The notes: generated from the letters alone by a model not told the origin. 44,196 bases of DNA from Clostridia bacterium DTU068 (GCA_001513545.1 LFTQ01000041.1:20462-64657), one strand, 5' to 3'. Counted from the first letter of the stretch, positions 19,108 to 30,516 are shown. Translations and numbers: made by a program.

Positions 19108-20436
19108 TTGCAGAACTATTTTGAAAATAATTTTGCTCGCTTTGTGCATATTTTGAGACACCTGGGCATTAATATCAGTATTTTAGAAACTCTGACAGCT
19201 ATTAGGGCTTTAACCTATGTAAATATTCTGAACCGGAATCATGTAAAAATGGCCATGGCTGCCACTATGATCAAAAATCCTGATCAGAGAGAGATATTTG
19301 ATCAGGCATTTGATACTTATTTTGCACCACCTGAGATCAAACAGCTTCAGGAAAAGGCCTGGGTTGAGAAACAGGCTGAGACCATTCGCCTGCTGGATGA
19401 AGCGGAATCGGATCTAGCTTACAAAGGGGAGAGCCTGGATCTCACTGAACAGGAAAAACTCTTTTATGCAAAACTGCCTGAGGAAGAGAAAAGAAAAATA
19501 AAGGAATACCTTGCTGCAAGCAACCTGCCTGACGACCGCTACAGCAGGTTTAAACCAACCCTGGAGAACCAGATACGCGGTTCGCTGCGCTATTGGAAAC
19601 AGCGATTGGGGGAAACAGATGACTATTCCCCGCAGCTTTTTGACAACCAGATAGATGATCCGGTAATGGCATCTATTATTAATGAGTTGGGTGAGGACAG
19701 CAGTATCCTCTATGAGGATATGAGAAGGATTGGTAAGCAGGATCTTCCCAAAGTTACTATTATGCTGAAAAAACTATCCCGTAGACTTGCCACAAAGATC
19801 TCCCGGCGCTATCGGATAAGCAAAAAGGTTGTTAAACTTGACCTAAGACGGAGCATCAAAGCTAATGTGCGCTACGGCGGTGTTATTTTTAAACTGCATT
19901 ACAAACAAAAAAGGATTCAAAAACCGAAAATCCTGCTGATTTGTGATGTTTCAGGGTCCATGTCCCGCTATGCATCTTTTGTTATTCAATTCATCTATGG
20001 TTTGAGTGCAGTGATCAAAAAAATCGAAAGTTTTATTTTTGCAGAAGAACTGGAATATGTCACTCCTTTTTTTGCAAACAGAGAGCCTTTTGAAGATACA
20101 ATGGTGCGCCTTATTGGAAAAAGCCGCATCTGGGGAAAGGGAACAAATTTAGGAGCTGCCCTACATACTCTACGGGAGCAGTATCCATTGATGCTGACTT
20201 CAAATACAGTTGTGATCATTGTCAGTGATACAAAATCTCTGGAACTTGAGCGAGCAGAGGAGGAACTTAATAAGCTTAAGAGGAAGGTCAAAGATATTCT
20301 CTGGCTTAACACCCTTCCTCAGGAGGAATGGCAGGATCTACCATCTGTTATGAAATTTAAGCGCTATAGCCAGATGTACGAATGCTATACCCTTGCTCAC
20401 TTAGAAAAAATCGTTAGAAAACAGTTCCTTCACTAA
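19108..20436 (+). CDS. VWA-domain protein (CoxE-like), partner of MoxR copy 1
   Basis: MIDAS motif LLICDVSGSMSRY, GKGTNLGAAL, IIVSDTKS. Confidence 0.88.
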   Translation: MQNYFENNFARFVHILRHLGINISILETLTAIRALTYVNILNRNHVKMAMAATMIKNPDQREIFDQAFDTYFAPPEIKQLQEKAWVEKQAETIRLLDEAESDLAYKGESLDLTEQEKLFYAKLPEEEKRKIKEYLAASNLPDDRYSRFKPTLENQIRGSLRYWKQRLGETDDYSPQLFDNQIDDPVMASIINELGEDSSILYEDMRRIGKQDLPKVTIMLKKLSRRLATKISRRYRISKKVVKLDLRRSIKANVRYGGVIFKLHYKQKRIQKPKILLICDVSGSMSRYASFVIQFIYGLSAVIKKIESFIFAEELEYVTPFFANREPFEDTMVRLIGKSRIWGKGTNLGAALHTLREQYPLMLTSNTVVIIVSDTKSLELERAEEELNKLKRKVKDILWLNTLPQEEWQDLPSVMKFKRYSQMYECYTLAHLEKIVRKQFLH

Positions 20437-20456
20437 GAGATCGGCGGGATTGAGCT

Positions 20457-21197
20457 GTGGAAACCAGTTATGATAAACTGGCCCTTTTTTATGATCAGCT
20501 GATGCAGGGAATCGATTATCAAGCTTGGGTCAGCTATGTGGAAAAAATAGTGGCCAATTTTCAAGGAAATATTAAAAGTGTGGTTGATTTGGCTTGCGGT
20601 ACGGGAAACTCAACCATTCCCTGGTCTGTACGAGGCTACCGCACCTTTGGTGTTGATCTATCAGCCGAAATGCTGAAAATTGCTCAGCAGAAAGCGCATA
20701 AAAAGGGGCAGAAGATCACCTTTCTCAAACAGGACCTGCGATCAATGGTGCTGCCTCAGCAGGTTGACCTGGCTGTATGTTTCCAGGATGGTTTCAACTA
20801 TATCCTGAATGAGGATGATTTGGCTGCCGCTTTTCGCTCTGTCTATCACAACCTTCATCCAGAAGGGTTTTTCATTTTTGATCTAAATTACTTGCCACAA
20901 CTACTGCCGCAAAATGTTAATAACTACAGCACAGATGAAGAAGGGTATTCCCTAAGCTGGAGTATTAGGTATGATGAAAAAGATAAACTATGGGAGGTCA
21001 TTGTTTCCGGTATTATTAAGGGGGAAAAGGACCACCACTTCTGTGAAACTCATCATGAAAAAGTCTATGATACTTCTGATGTTTGGAGACTCTTGATCAG
21101 GCAGGGGTTTACGGTGATGGGAACATATCAGGCTTTCACATTTTCACCACCCAATGAAAGTGCTCCCCGCCTGGTTTATATTGCACAAAAACTGTAA
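20457..21197 (+). CDS. Class I SAM-dependent methyltransferase
   Basis: VVDLACGTGNSTIPW...FGVDLSAEMLKIAQQKA; GTG start. Confidence 0.87.
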   Translation: METSYDKLALFYDQLMQGIDYQAWVSYVEKIVANFQGNIKSVVDLACGTGNSTIPWSVRGYRTFGVDLSAEMLKIAQQKAHKKGQKITFLKQDLRSMVLPQQVDLAVCFQDGFNYILNEDDLAAAFRSVYHNLHPEGFFIFDLNYLPQLLPQNVNNYSTDEEGYSLSWSIRYDEKDKLWEVIVSGIIKGEKDHHFCETHHEKVYDTSDVWRLLIRQGFTVMGTYQAFTFSPPNESAPRLVYIAQKL

Positions 21198-21217
21198 CAA
21201 AGAAATGAGGTATTAAT

Positions 21218-21790
21218 ATGAAACGCGGCAAATTTTACTTTATTTTCGGCGGAGCAAGGAGTGGTAAAAGCACCTTTGCTGAGAAACTGGCATCAAGCTT
21301 AGGAGGCAGAGTAACCTATATTGCCACAGCAGAAGCACTTGATGAGGAAATGGTTGCCCGCATCAAAGAGCACCAAAAAAGGAGGCCTGCTACTTGGAAG
21401 ACCATTGAAGAACCATACAGGGTTGCAGAGGTATTGGAAGAGGTCGGTCAGGAGGAGGGGGTAATACTTATTGATTGTTTAACACTGCTTTTGACCAACC
21501 TTTATTATAAACAATCATCTGAACAAGAGAGCGATATATGTTCAAAACAGGTATTATCTGAAATAAAACGTTTAGCAAAAGTTGCCAAAGAATGCAGGTC
21601 AGATGTTCTGATTGTATCCAATGAGGTGGGCTTAGGGGTTGTACCGGATTACCCGGATGGGCGTGTTTTTCGAGATCTGACCGGTTGGGCTAATCAGATC
21701 ATGACAGAAGAGGCAGATAAAGCATATTTTTTAATTTCAGGCATGCCATTAGATATTAAAGCACTTAAAGCAGATCCAGAAGTTTTATAA
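21218..21790 (+). CDS. cobU: Adenosylcobinamide kinase / guanylyltransferase
   Basis: FGGARSGKSTFAEKLA, TYIATAEALDEEM, RRPATWKTIEEP, VSNEVGLGVVP. Confidence 0.92.
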   Translation: MKRGKFYFIFGGARSGKSTFAEKLASSLGGRVTYIATAEALDEEMVARIKEHQKRRPATWKTIEEPYRVAEVLEEVGQEEGVILIDCLTLLLTNLYYKQSSEQESDICSKQVLSEIKRLAKVAKECRSDVLIVSNEVGLGVVPDYPDGRVFRDLTGWANQIMTEEADKAYFLISGMPLDIKALKADPEVL

Positions 21791-21803
21791 GATAGAGGGA
21801 ACA

Positions 21804-22541
21804 GTGATGAGTTGTTTCTTATGTGCCTTATCCTTTTTAACACGAATACCAATTTTGGTAAAAGGTATTGATCAACCGGACACCTTTAAAAAGAGCATCT
21901 ATTTTTTCCCTGTTGTTGGACTGATTATCGGCGGGATTTTGGCAGGCAGTTATTATCTATTAGCAAAACTGTTTCCCCAGACAATAGCTGCTGCACTGCT
22001 ATTGTTTATTTATGTTTTGCTGACAGGTGGACTGCATCTCGATGGTTTTATAGATACAGTTGATGGGATATATGGCGGCAGAAGCAGAGAACACAGACTG
22101 GAGATTATGAAAGACACTCACCCAGGTGCTTTTGGTGTCTTGGGTGCTGTTGTGCTTCTACTGATTAAGTACAGTATTTACACCCAGTTAAGTTCGGATA
22201 TGCTTGTTATTCTGATCGCGGCATCTGTGATGGGAAGGCAGGCAATGGTGTGGGTGCAAATTTTTTACCCTTATGCCCGCAAACAGGGTCTAGGCATGCT
22301 CTTTAATATTTACGGCAATGTTCCTCTTTTTGGTGTAACCACAGGAATAACTATCGCGATTCTCTTTTTTCTTGCTCAAATAAACGGGCTTTATATCTTT
22401 TTTATCTGTAGTATTATTTTGTTTATCCTGGCAAGTTGGTTATCACATCTATTGGGGGGGCTCACCGGAGACACCTATGGGGCTTCCTGTGAGCTGATAG
22501 AAATCTCTGTTCTTTTAACCGGGTTTCTTCTGGTACGTTGA
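21804..22541 (+). CDS. cobS: Cobalamin-5'-phosphate synthase
   Basis: LSFLTRIPI, GGLHLDGFIDTVDGIYGGRSREHRLEIMKDTHPGAFGV, GDTYGASCEL. Confidence 0.93.
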   Translation: MMSCFLCALSFLTRIPILVKGIDQPDTFKKSIYFFPVVGLIIGGILAGSYYLLAKLFPQTIAAALLLFIYVLLTGGLHLDGFIDTVDGIYGGRSREHRLEIMKDTHPGAFGVLGAVVLLLIKYSIYTQLSSDMLVILIAASVMGRQAMVWVQIFYPYARKQGLGMLFNIYGNVPLFGVTTGITIAILFFLAQINGLYIFFICSIILFILASWLSHLLGGLTGDTYGASCELIEISVLLTGFLLVR

Positions 22542-22571
22542 TATTATTAACACATTTAACAGGAGGTATTT

Positions 22572-23186
22572 GTGTTGACGAAACTTCTGCTTGTACGCCA
22601 CGGTGAAACCATTTGGAACCATGTATCCCGTTACCAGGGCCATACAGATGTCGAACTCAGTGATACCGGGCGGGAACAAGCCAGGCTTTTGGCAGATAGA
22701 TTGAGCACCGAGAAAATAACAGCTGTGTATTCCAGTGATCTAAAAAGAGCTTATGAAACCGCTTCTATTTTGGCAGCACCTCATCAACTTAGGGTGCAGA
22801 TGGCTGAAGAGCTTAGAGAAATAAACTTCGGTGTTTGGGAGGGTCTGACCTATAAAGAGATCAGTGAGAAATACAAAGAACTTGCGGAGAAGTGGTATCA
22901 GTCCCCGGCAACGGTGCGGATACCAAAAGGAGAAACCTTTGTTGAACTGAAAGAAAGAGCCTATAATGCTGTTTTGAAGCTTCTTAAAGAGAATGATCCG
23001 GGAACCATTATTGTGGTAGCCCATGGCGGCACCATCAGAGCCATTATCTGTGGGCTTTTGGATATCGATTTGAATCATGCTTTCAGGATACAACAGGATA
23101 ATACCGCACTTAATATCATCCAATATAACCAGGGATTTATCGTTCTTTCACTGCTCAATGATACCAATCACCTGAACAATCAATAA
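22572..23186 (+). CDS. cobC: Histidine phosphatase family protein, probable alpha-ribazole phosphatase
   Basis: LLVRHGETIWN, SSDLKRAYETA, VAHGGTIRAI; cobC assigned from neighbourhood with cobU and cobS. Confidence 0.75.
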   Translation: MLTKLLLVRHGETIWNHVSRYQGHTDVELSDTGREQARLLADRLSTEKITAVYSSDLKRAYETASILAAPHQLRVQMAEELREINFGVWEGLTYKEISEKYKELAEKWYQSPATVRIPKGETFVELKERAYNAVLKLLKENDPGTIIVVAHGGTIRAIICGLLDIDLNHAFRIQQDNTALNIIQYNQGFIVLSLLNDTNHLNNQ

Positions 23187-23223
23187 CAGCGCTACAGGGC
23201 GGTTTTCCGAATAACAGATATTA

Positions 23224-24744
<1,521 letters not shown>

Positions 24745-24805
24745 TCACGACCCCCACAAAGGGCGAGTTAACGGAAAACTTATCAGGATGTGACCTGGAA
24801 AGAGG

Positions 24806-25681
24806 ATGGTTATGTTTCAATCTCGAGAGGAACTGGAGAAAAAACTGGCTGAATATCATTACCTTATTGACAGGAATGCTGCTACAGTTGTTTATTTGGC
24901 TGTGAAACTGCAAAAGCCCCTCTTGGTTGAGGGACCTGCAGGGGTCGGTAAAACAGAATTGGCCAAAGCCCTTGCAGCAGTGACCAACAGCAGGTTGATC
25001 CGTCTTCAGTGCTATGAAGGTTTGGATGAGGCCAAAGCCCTCTATGAGTGGAACTACCAAAAACAGCTGCTCTGCCTGCATTTAAAGCAAAACCAGAGCA
25101 AATCATGGCATGAAGCCAAAGATGACATCTTTACCCAGGAATTTCTCCTCCGCCGTCCTCTCCTGGACGCATTGGAGTCTATAGAGCCGGTGGTACTGCT
25201 TATTGATGAGGTTGATAAATCTGATGAAGAATTTGAAAGTTTCCTGCTGGAAATCCTTTCAGATTACCAGATCACTATTCCGGAGTTGGGAACTGTTAAA
25301 GCGAAGAGTGTGCCTTTGACTGTGCTAACCAGCAATAATTTTCGCGATTTTGGTGATGCCCTGAAAAGGAGATGTGTTCACCTTTACCTTGACTACCCAA
25401 CATTTGAACGGGAGTTAGAGATTATCAAATTAAAGGTGCCTGGAATTGATCAGCTTCTGTCTCAACAATTGGTGAGCTTTGTTCAGCTTTTGCGCAAACA
25501 AAATATTAAAAAACCACCAAGTATCGCAGAAACCATCGATTGGGCCAGGTCCCTTATTACCCTCTGTGTTTCACGAATTGATGCAGATATTGTTCAAAGC
25601 ACCTTGAGCATTCTCTTAAAATATCAGTCAGATATCGATAAGATTCTTCCCAGGGTTTCCTCTCTACTTCCAGATGATTAG
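24806..25681 (+). CDS. MoxR-family AAA+ ATPase, copy 2
   Basis: Walker A GPAGVGKTELAK, Walker B VLLIDEVDK; shares LIRLQCYEGLDEaKALYEWNYQKQL with copy 1. Start could be 24812. Confidence 0.88.
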   Translation: MVMFQSREELEKKLAEYHYLIDRNAATVVYLAVKLQKPLLVEGPAGVGKTELAKALAAVTNSRLIRLQCYEGLDEAKALYEWNYQKQLLCLHLKQNQSKSWHEAKDDIFTQEFLLRRPLLDALESIEPVVLLIDEVDKSDEEFESFLLEILSDYQITIPELGTVKAKSVPLTVLTSNNFRDFGDALKRRCVHLYLDYPTFERELEIIKLKVPGIDQLLSQQLVSFVQLLRKQNIKKPPSIAETIDWARSLITLCVSRIDADIVQSTLSILLKYQSDIDKILPRVSSLLPDD

Positions 25682-25756
25682 TGTATAATACAACTGAAAA
25701 GGACCGGGTGTTCCCATCTTTCCTCTCTATTCCTTGATGATAGGAGGGGGTGCTTT

Positions 25757-27157
25757 TTGCTGGAGGAAAAAATTTTAGAATTTGCCAGGCTCCTGCGAAA
25801 AGGGGGAGTTAATGTTTCGGTTACCCAGATCGCTACAGCAGTCCAGTCTGTTGCAGCAGTAGGACTGGCACAGAAAGATTTTTATACAGCCCTTCTTTCT
25901 ACATTAATCGTAGATCAGATAGATCAACCGCTGTTTGACAAACTATTTCGGTTGTATTTTTTTTCCCTGGAACCGGGTGTATTACAGAAACATATCAATC
26001 ATGATGAACAGGAGACTGATCAGTTAACTGCTGTCATGCAACTGGTTGACAGTATTGAGGGTACAGGAACGGGAAGAGGTGCAGGTGCATCACCTTATCT
26101 CCTTTTAGTAAAGGCGGTCAGGGAAACGAACTATCCTTTGCTGCGCAGACTTGGAAAAATGGGAATAGAGAGTCTCGGTGAACTGGAACAAGGGGCAGTC
26201 ACTGAGATCGATAAACTTGTTGATCAGGCAAAAGTGGCTATCGGCTGGTATCAAGCAGTCAATACACTGGAAAAAATCCGTGTTCAGGAAAAGGTAAGTG
26301 AAATCAGGTATTCCAAATGGCTGGAGTGCCTTTCCTTTATTGAAAAATATATGGAATCTCTGGTAGAGGATTTACTGGTAAGAAAGTTCGGTCCTGAAGC
26401 ATTAGAGGAAATAGCTCTTGCTGCCAACATTAGAGAAAAGGAGTTTTACCGGTTGAATCAGCTAGAAGTTCAGGAGATCCGCAAACATATCACTAAAATG
26501 GCACGCAAACTGGCTTCTAGATATGCCCGGCGCTACCGCAGAGCAAAGCATGGGGAAATTGACCTGCGGAGAACTATAAAGAATGCCATGATCAACGGTG
26601 GAACCCCAGTCCGCTTGAAATACAGAAAACGGGTGATCAGTAAACCTGAGCTAATTCTGCTGTGTGATGTTTCCGGATCAGTAGCTATTTTCAGTGAATT
26701 TATGCTGCAGCTTGTTTATACAATTCAGAACAGATTCAGCCATATAAGATCTTTTCTCTTTGTTAACACAGTTGATGAGGTTACAGAGTATTTTAATAAT
26801 AACAATATTGAGGAAGCCTTGGAAAAGGCTTTTGCCAAAGCCAGGTATGCTATGAGTCCGTTTTCCGATTACGGCAGGGTGTTTCGACTGTTTGAGAAGC
26901 AATATCTGCCAACTTTTTCACCTCAATCAACATTAATTATTCTGGGTGATGCCCGCAATAACTATCGCCATGATGAGAGGGATTCTTTGCAGCGAATAGG
27001 GGAGCATGTCAGAAGAATCTTATGGTTTAACCCTCAGCCAGGAAATGAATGGAATACTGAGGACAGCATTATCGGTATTTATACTCCTTACTGCAGACAG
27101 GTTTTTGAGTGCCGAAATTTAAAACAATTGGAAGAGGTAACAGAAGCCATTCTATAG
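25757..27157 (+). CDS. VWA-domain protein (CoxE-like), partner of MoxR copy 2
   Basis: MIDAS LLLCDVSGSVAIF, SDYGRVF, LIILGDARNN; shares ASRYARRYRRAKHGEIDLRRTIK pattern with copy 1. Confidence 0.88.
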   Translation: MLEEKILEFARLLRKGGVNVSVTQIATAVQSVAAVGLAQKDFYTALLSTLIVDQIDQPLFDKLFRLYFFSLEPGVLQKHINHDEQETDQLTAVMQLVDSIEGTGTGRGAGASPYLLLVKAVRETNYPLLRRLGKMGIESLGELEQGAVTEIDKLVDQAKVAIGWYQAVNTLEKIRVQEKVSEIRYSKWLECLSFIEKYMESLVEDLLVRKFGPEALEEIALAANIREKEFYRLNQLEVQEIRKHITKMARKLASRYARRYRRAKHGEIDLRRTIKNAMINGGTPVRLKYRKRVISKPELILLCDVSGSVAIFSEFMLQLVYTIQNRFSHIRSFLFVNTVDEVTEYFNNNNIEEALEKAFAKARYAMSPFSDYGRVFRLFEKQYLPTFSPQSTLIILGDARNNYRHDERDSLQRIGEHVRRILWFNPQPGNEWNTEDSIIGIYTPYCRQVFECRNLKQLEEVTEAIL

Positions 27158-27236
27158 CAAAATTAACCATTGATTGACATTACTTCAGTTATTTGTTACG
27201 GTTAATATAGTAATTTAAAGGGGAGGGGATGAGGGA

Positions 27237-27716
27237 ATGCTGTCTCAAAGCGAAATGCTGATAAGAATGGTGATCGCACTTCTTATCGGTCTGATCATCG
27301 GCTATGAAAGGTCCCGTAATCAGAAACCGGCCGGCATCCGCACCTATTCCCTGGTATGCATTGGAGCAACCCTTTTTATGATGGTCAGTGTTTATGGTCT
27401 TCCTGATTTAGCTTATGATTTTTACGGTTATCGTGTTGATCCCTTTCGTGTTGCTGCCCAGATCGTTACAGGCATTGGTTTTCTTGGCGCAGGTGTAATC
27501 TGGAAACAAGGTGGTAATATAAGGGGTTTGACCACGGCAGCAAATCTTTGGGTTACAGCAGGTTTGGGTATGGCTGTGGGTGTTGGTATGTATTTCTTGG
27601 TTTTAATCAGTGTTGTCTGCATTTTTTTAGCGTTATATAGTTCTCCGATTCTCTGTCGACTGGGGCTTTTGAAATATCCCTCTTGTGATGAAGATGACAA
27701 CCCCGATGAGGATTAA
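27237..27716 (+). CDS. MgtC/SapB family membrane protein
   Basis: LLIGLIIGYERS...KPAGIRTYSLVCIGATLFM, GIGFLGAGVIWK, RGLTTAANLWVTAGLGMAVG. Confidence 0.9.
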   Translation: MLSQSEMLIRMVIALLIGLIIGYERSRNQKPAGIRTYSLVCIGATLFMMVSVYGLPDLAYDFYGYRVDPFRVAAQIVTGIGFLGAGVIWKQGGNIRGLTTAANLWVTAGLGMAVGVGMYFLVLISVVCIFLALYSSPILCRLGLLKYPSCDEDDNPDED

Positions 27717-27781
27717 CCTGTCGATCAATTTACCGAGCACTGCAAACCGCATTAATAAAAAGTGATCTTTATAAATTATAA

Positions 27782-27858
27782 GAAGGCCGCTTTCCTCTCT
27801 TTGCCGGTTAAGCTATTTAAGCAAGAACCACTTGCTTAACAGGAGGTAAGCGGCCTTC
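27782..27858. repeat. Long imperfect palindrome / large hairpin between mgtC and galT
   Basis: GAAGGCCGCTT-T-CCTC (27782-27797) pairs with GAGG-T-AAGCGGCCTTC (27843-27858); inner stem TTAAGCAAG/CTTGCTTAA (27817-27825 / 27831-27839) or GTTAAGC/GCTTAAC (27807-27813 / 27834-27840). Confidence 0.85.
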
Positions 27859-27891
27859 CTGTTTTATAAAATGCCCATAATTTAATTTTTT

Positions 27892-27910
27892 ATACTTAAT
27901 ATGTAAGTAT
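27892..27910. promoter_or_regulatory. Perfect inverted repeat ATACTTA-N5-TAAGTAT upstream of galT (operator-like)
   Basis: Read directly; AT-rich intergenic location. Confidence 0.4.
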
Positions 27911-27982
27911 TAATCAGCAAGAGTTTAATAAAAAATAATCAACATCAATAGCAATGCATAAAACCAAATCGAAGGGAGAAGA

Positions 27983-29062
27983 ATGTTTAAAGAAAGACAA
28001 AAACTAGGGAGGGAAGCTCAAATGCCTGAACTGAGGCAGGAGCCAATCACAAAAAAATGGGTTATCATAGCAACAGAACGCAGCAAAAGGCCGTCAGACT
28101 TCCCAGTTCGGCCTGAGAAAAGAAAAGGGGGGTCTTGCCCTTTTTGTGTAGGTAATGAAAGTAAAACACCACCCGAGATCACCGCCTATCGGAAAGAAGG
28201 AACACAAACAGATAGTCCGGGTTGGTGGGTTCGAGTTGTACCCAATCTGTTCCCCGCGTTAAAATCGGGGGAAGAAGGGCCGCAGAATCAAAACTTTTAT
28301 GTAACCAGGCCAGGGTTAGGTGCTCATGAGGTTTTGATTGAATCACCTGATCACAACTCTACATTAGAAGAACACTCTCTTGATCAGGCAAGAGATATAT
28401 TTCAGATGTGGGTCGACCGTTACAGGGCGGTGATGGAGCAGGAAGATATCAAATATGTCCAAATTTTTAAAAATGAGGGTTCTATCGCTGGTGCATCACT
28501 GGAACACCCCCACAGCCAGTTAATCGCTACACCTTTAGTCCCTCCTTTTATTGCTGAAGAATTAAAAGGAGCAAAAGAGTATCACACAGAACAGGGACAT
28601 TGTATTTATTGTGATATGATCGCTCATGAAATAGAGGAAGGAGAGCGTGTTGTAGCGGAAAAACAAGATTTTATCTCATTTTGTCCTTATGCGTCCCGTT
28701 TTCCCTTTGAAACATGGATTATGCCTAAAAGACACCAAGCGAGTTTTGGCTCACTGGATAGCGGACAGTTGCAAAGCTTGACTGAGATTGTTCAGGAAAC
28801 CATGCAAAAAATCACAGGTTCATTGAATAACCCACCTTATAACATGGTTCTCCACAGTGCTCCTTCAGGTGAAGATGATGCTCCTTACTACCACTGGCAT
28901 TTGGAAGTTCTCCCCCGCTTGACTATTGTGGCCGGGTTTGAATGGGGTACAGGAATAATCATTAACCCAACCCCACCTGAATCAGCAGCAAAATACCTAA
29001 GAGAGACATCTGTTCAAAACAACAGAGCAAAGGAGGAGTTAGTATGGCAGCAGATTCACTAA
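27983..29062 (+). CDS. galT: Galactose-1-phosphate uridylyltransferase
   Basis: LRQEPITKKWVIIATERSKRPSDF, CPFCVGNE, EHPHSQLIA, YHWHLEVLPR. Alternative ATG at 28022. Confidence 0.92.
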   Translation: MFKERQKLGREAQMPELRQEPITKKWVIIATERSKRPSDFPVRPEKRKGGSCPFCVGNESKTPPEITAYRKEGTQTDSPGWWVRVVPNLFPALKSGEEGPQNQNFYVTRPGLGAHEVLIESPDHNSTLEEHSLDQARDIFQMWVDRYRAVMEQEDIKYVQIFKNEGSIAGASLEHPHSQLIATPLVPPFIAEELKGAKEYHTEQGHCIYCDMIAHEIEEGERVVAEKQDFISFCPYASRFPFETWIMPKRHQASFGSLDSGQLQSLTEIVQETMQKITGSLNNPPYNMVLHSAPSGEDDAPYYHWHLEVLPRLTIVAGFEWGTGIIINPTPPESAAKYLRETSVQNNRAKEELVWQQIH

Positions 29063-30516
29063 AAATCCTTTTTGTTTCAGCAGAGCTTACCCCTTTGGCT
29101 AAGGTGGGAGGTCTGGCAGATGTAGCAGGATCTTTACCCAAAGCCTTAAAACATTTAGGGCATGATGTGCGTATTGCTATTCCTAAATACAAACAGATAC
29201 AAGAGGGAGAATATCTGCTGGATTATCCTGTAGAAATGGATCATCATTTAGAAACAGGTATTATCAGAAAAACAACTTTAAAGGGAAAAAAAGTAGAAGT
29301 TCCGGTGTATTTAATTGACAATTATAAGTATTTTTACCGTGATGGGATTTATGGTTATGGTGATGAAGCTGAGCGGTACAACTTTTTCTGTAAAGCAGTG
29401 CTTAATATGCTGCCGCAAATTGACTTCCACCCAGATATCATACACTGTAATGACTGGCATACAGGATTAATACCTTTAGCTTTGAGAACTAAATATGCAG
29501 AGGATCCGTATTACCAAAAAATAGCATCCACTTTCACCGTACACAATCTTCAGCATCAGGGCACTTTTCCCAAAAATGTTCTAAGACTTGTTGGGTTAGG
29601 GGATGAGTATTTTAATCCTGAGCAATTGGAGTTTTACGGTATGGTTAATTTCATGAAAGCCGGCTTGATCTACGCAGATGTGATCAATACTGTGAGTAAA
29701 AAATATGCCATGGAAATACAGACCCAAGAATATGGTGAGCGTTTGGACGGACTGCTGCGCAAGAGAGCACAGGATCTATATGGGATCGTGAATGGGATTG
29801 ATTATGAAGAGCTAAATCCTGCAACTGATAAATATATTTATCAGAATTATTCAGTAGAAGACATCAACTTAAAGAAGGAGAACAAATATGCTCTACAACG
29901 GGAATTAGGGCTGCCCAAGAGCGATACACCGCTATTGGGTATAATCACCAGGCTGGTGGATCAGAAAGGACTCAGTTTGATTATAGAGATATTCGATAAA
30001 ATAATGAAACTGGGAGTTCAATTTGTACTGCTAGGGAGTGGGGATGACCATTTGCAAAGGCAGTTTACCGAATTCAAAATGAGATACCCTCAGCAGGCCG
30101 CAGTCAACATTGGATTCAATATTGAACTGGCCCAGAAGATATATGCAGCTTCCGATATCTTTCTGATGCCATCTCGCTTTGAACCCTGTGGCCTCAGCCA
30201 AATGATCAGTCTCAGGTATGGCACAATCCCTGTAGTGCGTTCAGTGGGCGGACTTTCTGATACTATTGAGGATTATAATGAACAATCAGGTAAGGGCAAT
30301 GGTTTTTCCTTTAAACCCTACCGATCCCAGGAACTGCTGCACAGCATTGAGCGTGCTGTTGATATCTACCGGAACAAACCGGATCTGTGGAAGAGTCTGG
30401 TGGTAAAAGGGATGAAAAGCGATTTTTCCTGGGAGAGATCAGCAAAGGAATATGTTAATCTCTATAAAAAGGCCATTGATAAAAACAACAGCATCCCTCA
30501 CCGCAGAGCTGTATAA
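29044..30516 (+). CDS. glgA: Glycogen synthase (GT5)
   Basis: ILFVSAELTPLAKVGGLADVAGSLPKAL, HCNDWHTGL, HNLQHQGTF, PSRFEPCGLSQMISLRYGTIPVVRSVGGLSDTI. Confidence 0.95.
   Translation: MAADSLKILFVSAELTPLAKVGGLADVAGSLPKALKHLGHDVRIAIPKYKQIQEGEYLLDYPVEMDHHLETGIIRKTTLKGKKVEVPVYLIDNYKYFYRDGIYGYGDEAERYNFFCKAVLNMLPQIDFHPDIIHCNDWHTGLIPLALRTKYAEDPYYQKIASTFTVHNLQHQGTFPKNVLRLVGLGDEYFNPEQLEFYGMVNFMKAGLIYADVINTVSKKYAMEIQTQEYGERLDGLLRKRAQDLYGIVNGIDYEELNPATDKYIYQNYSVEDINLKKENKYALQRELGLPKSDTPLLGIITRLVDQKGLSLIIEIFDKIMKLGVQFVLLGSGDDHLQRQFTEFKMRYPQQAAVNIGFNIELAQKIYAASDIFLMPSRFEPCGLSQMISLRYGTIPVVRSVGGLSDTIEDYNEQSGKGNGFSFKPYRSQELLHSIERAVDIYRNKPDLWKSLVVKGMKSDFSWERSAKEYVNLYKKAIDKNNSIPHRRAV

Noticed and set aside
18191-20436. 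CO dehydrogenase maturation (CoxD/CoxE) assignment for the MoxR/VWA pairs
   Set aside because: No CODH or other molybdenum hydroxylase subunits in the window; only the generic MoxR/VWA call is supported.
20437-21217. Cobalamin riboswitch upstream of cobU-cobS
   Set aside because: Gaps around the methyltransferase and cobU are about 20 nt; no room for a riboswitch and no B12-box seen.
27782-27858. T-box leader for galT
   Set aside because: No T-box sequence (AGGGTGGNACCGCG) and no specifier arrangement; galT is not a T-box target.
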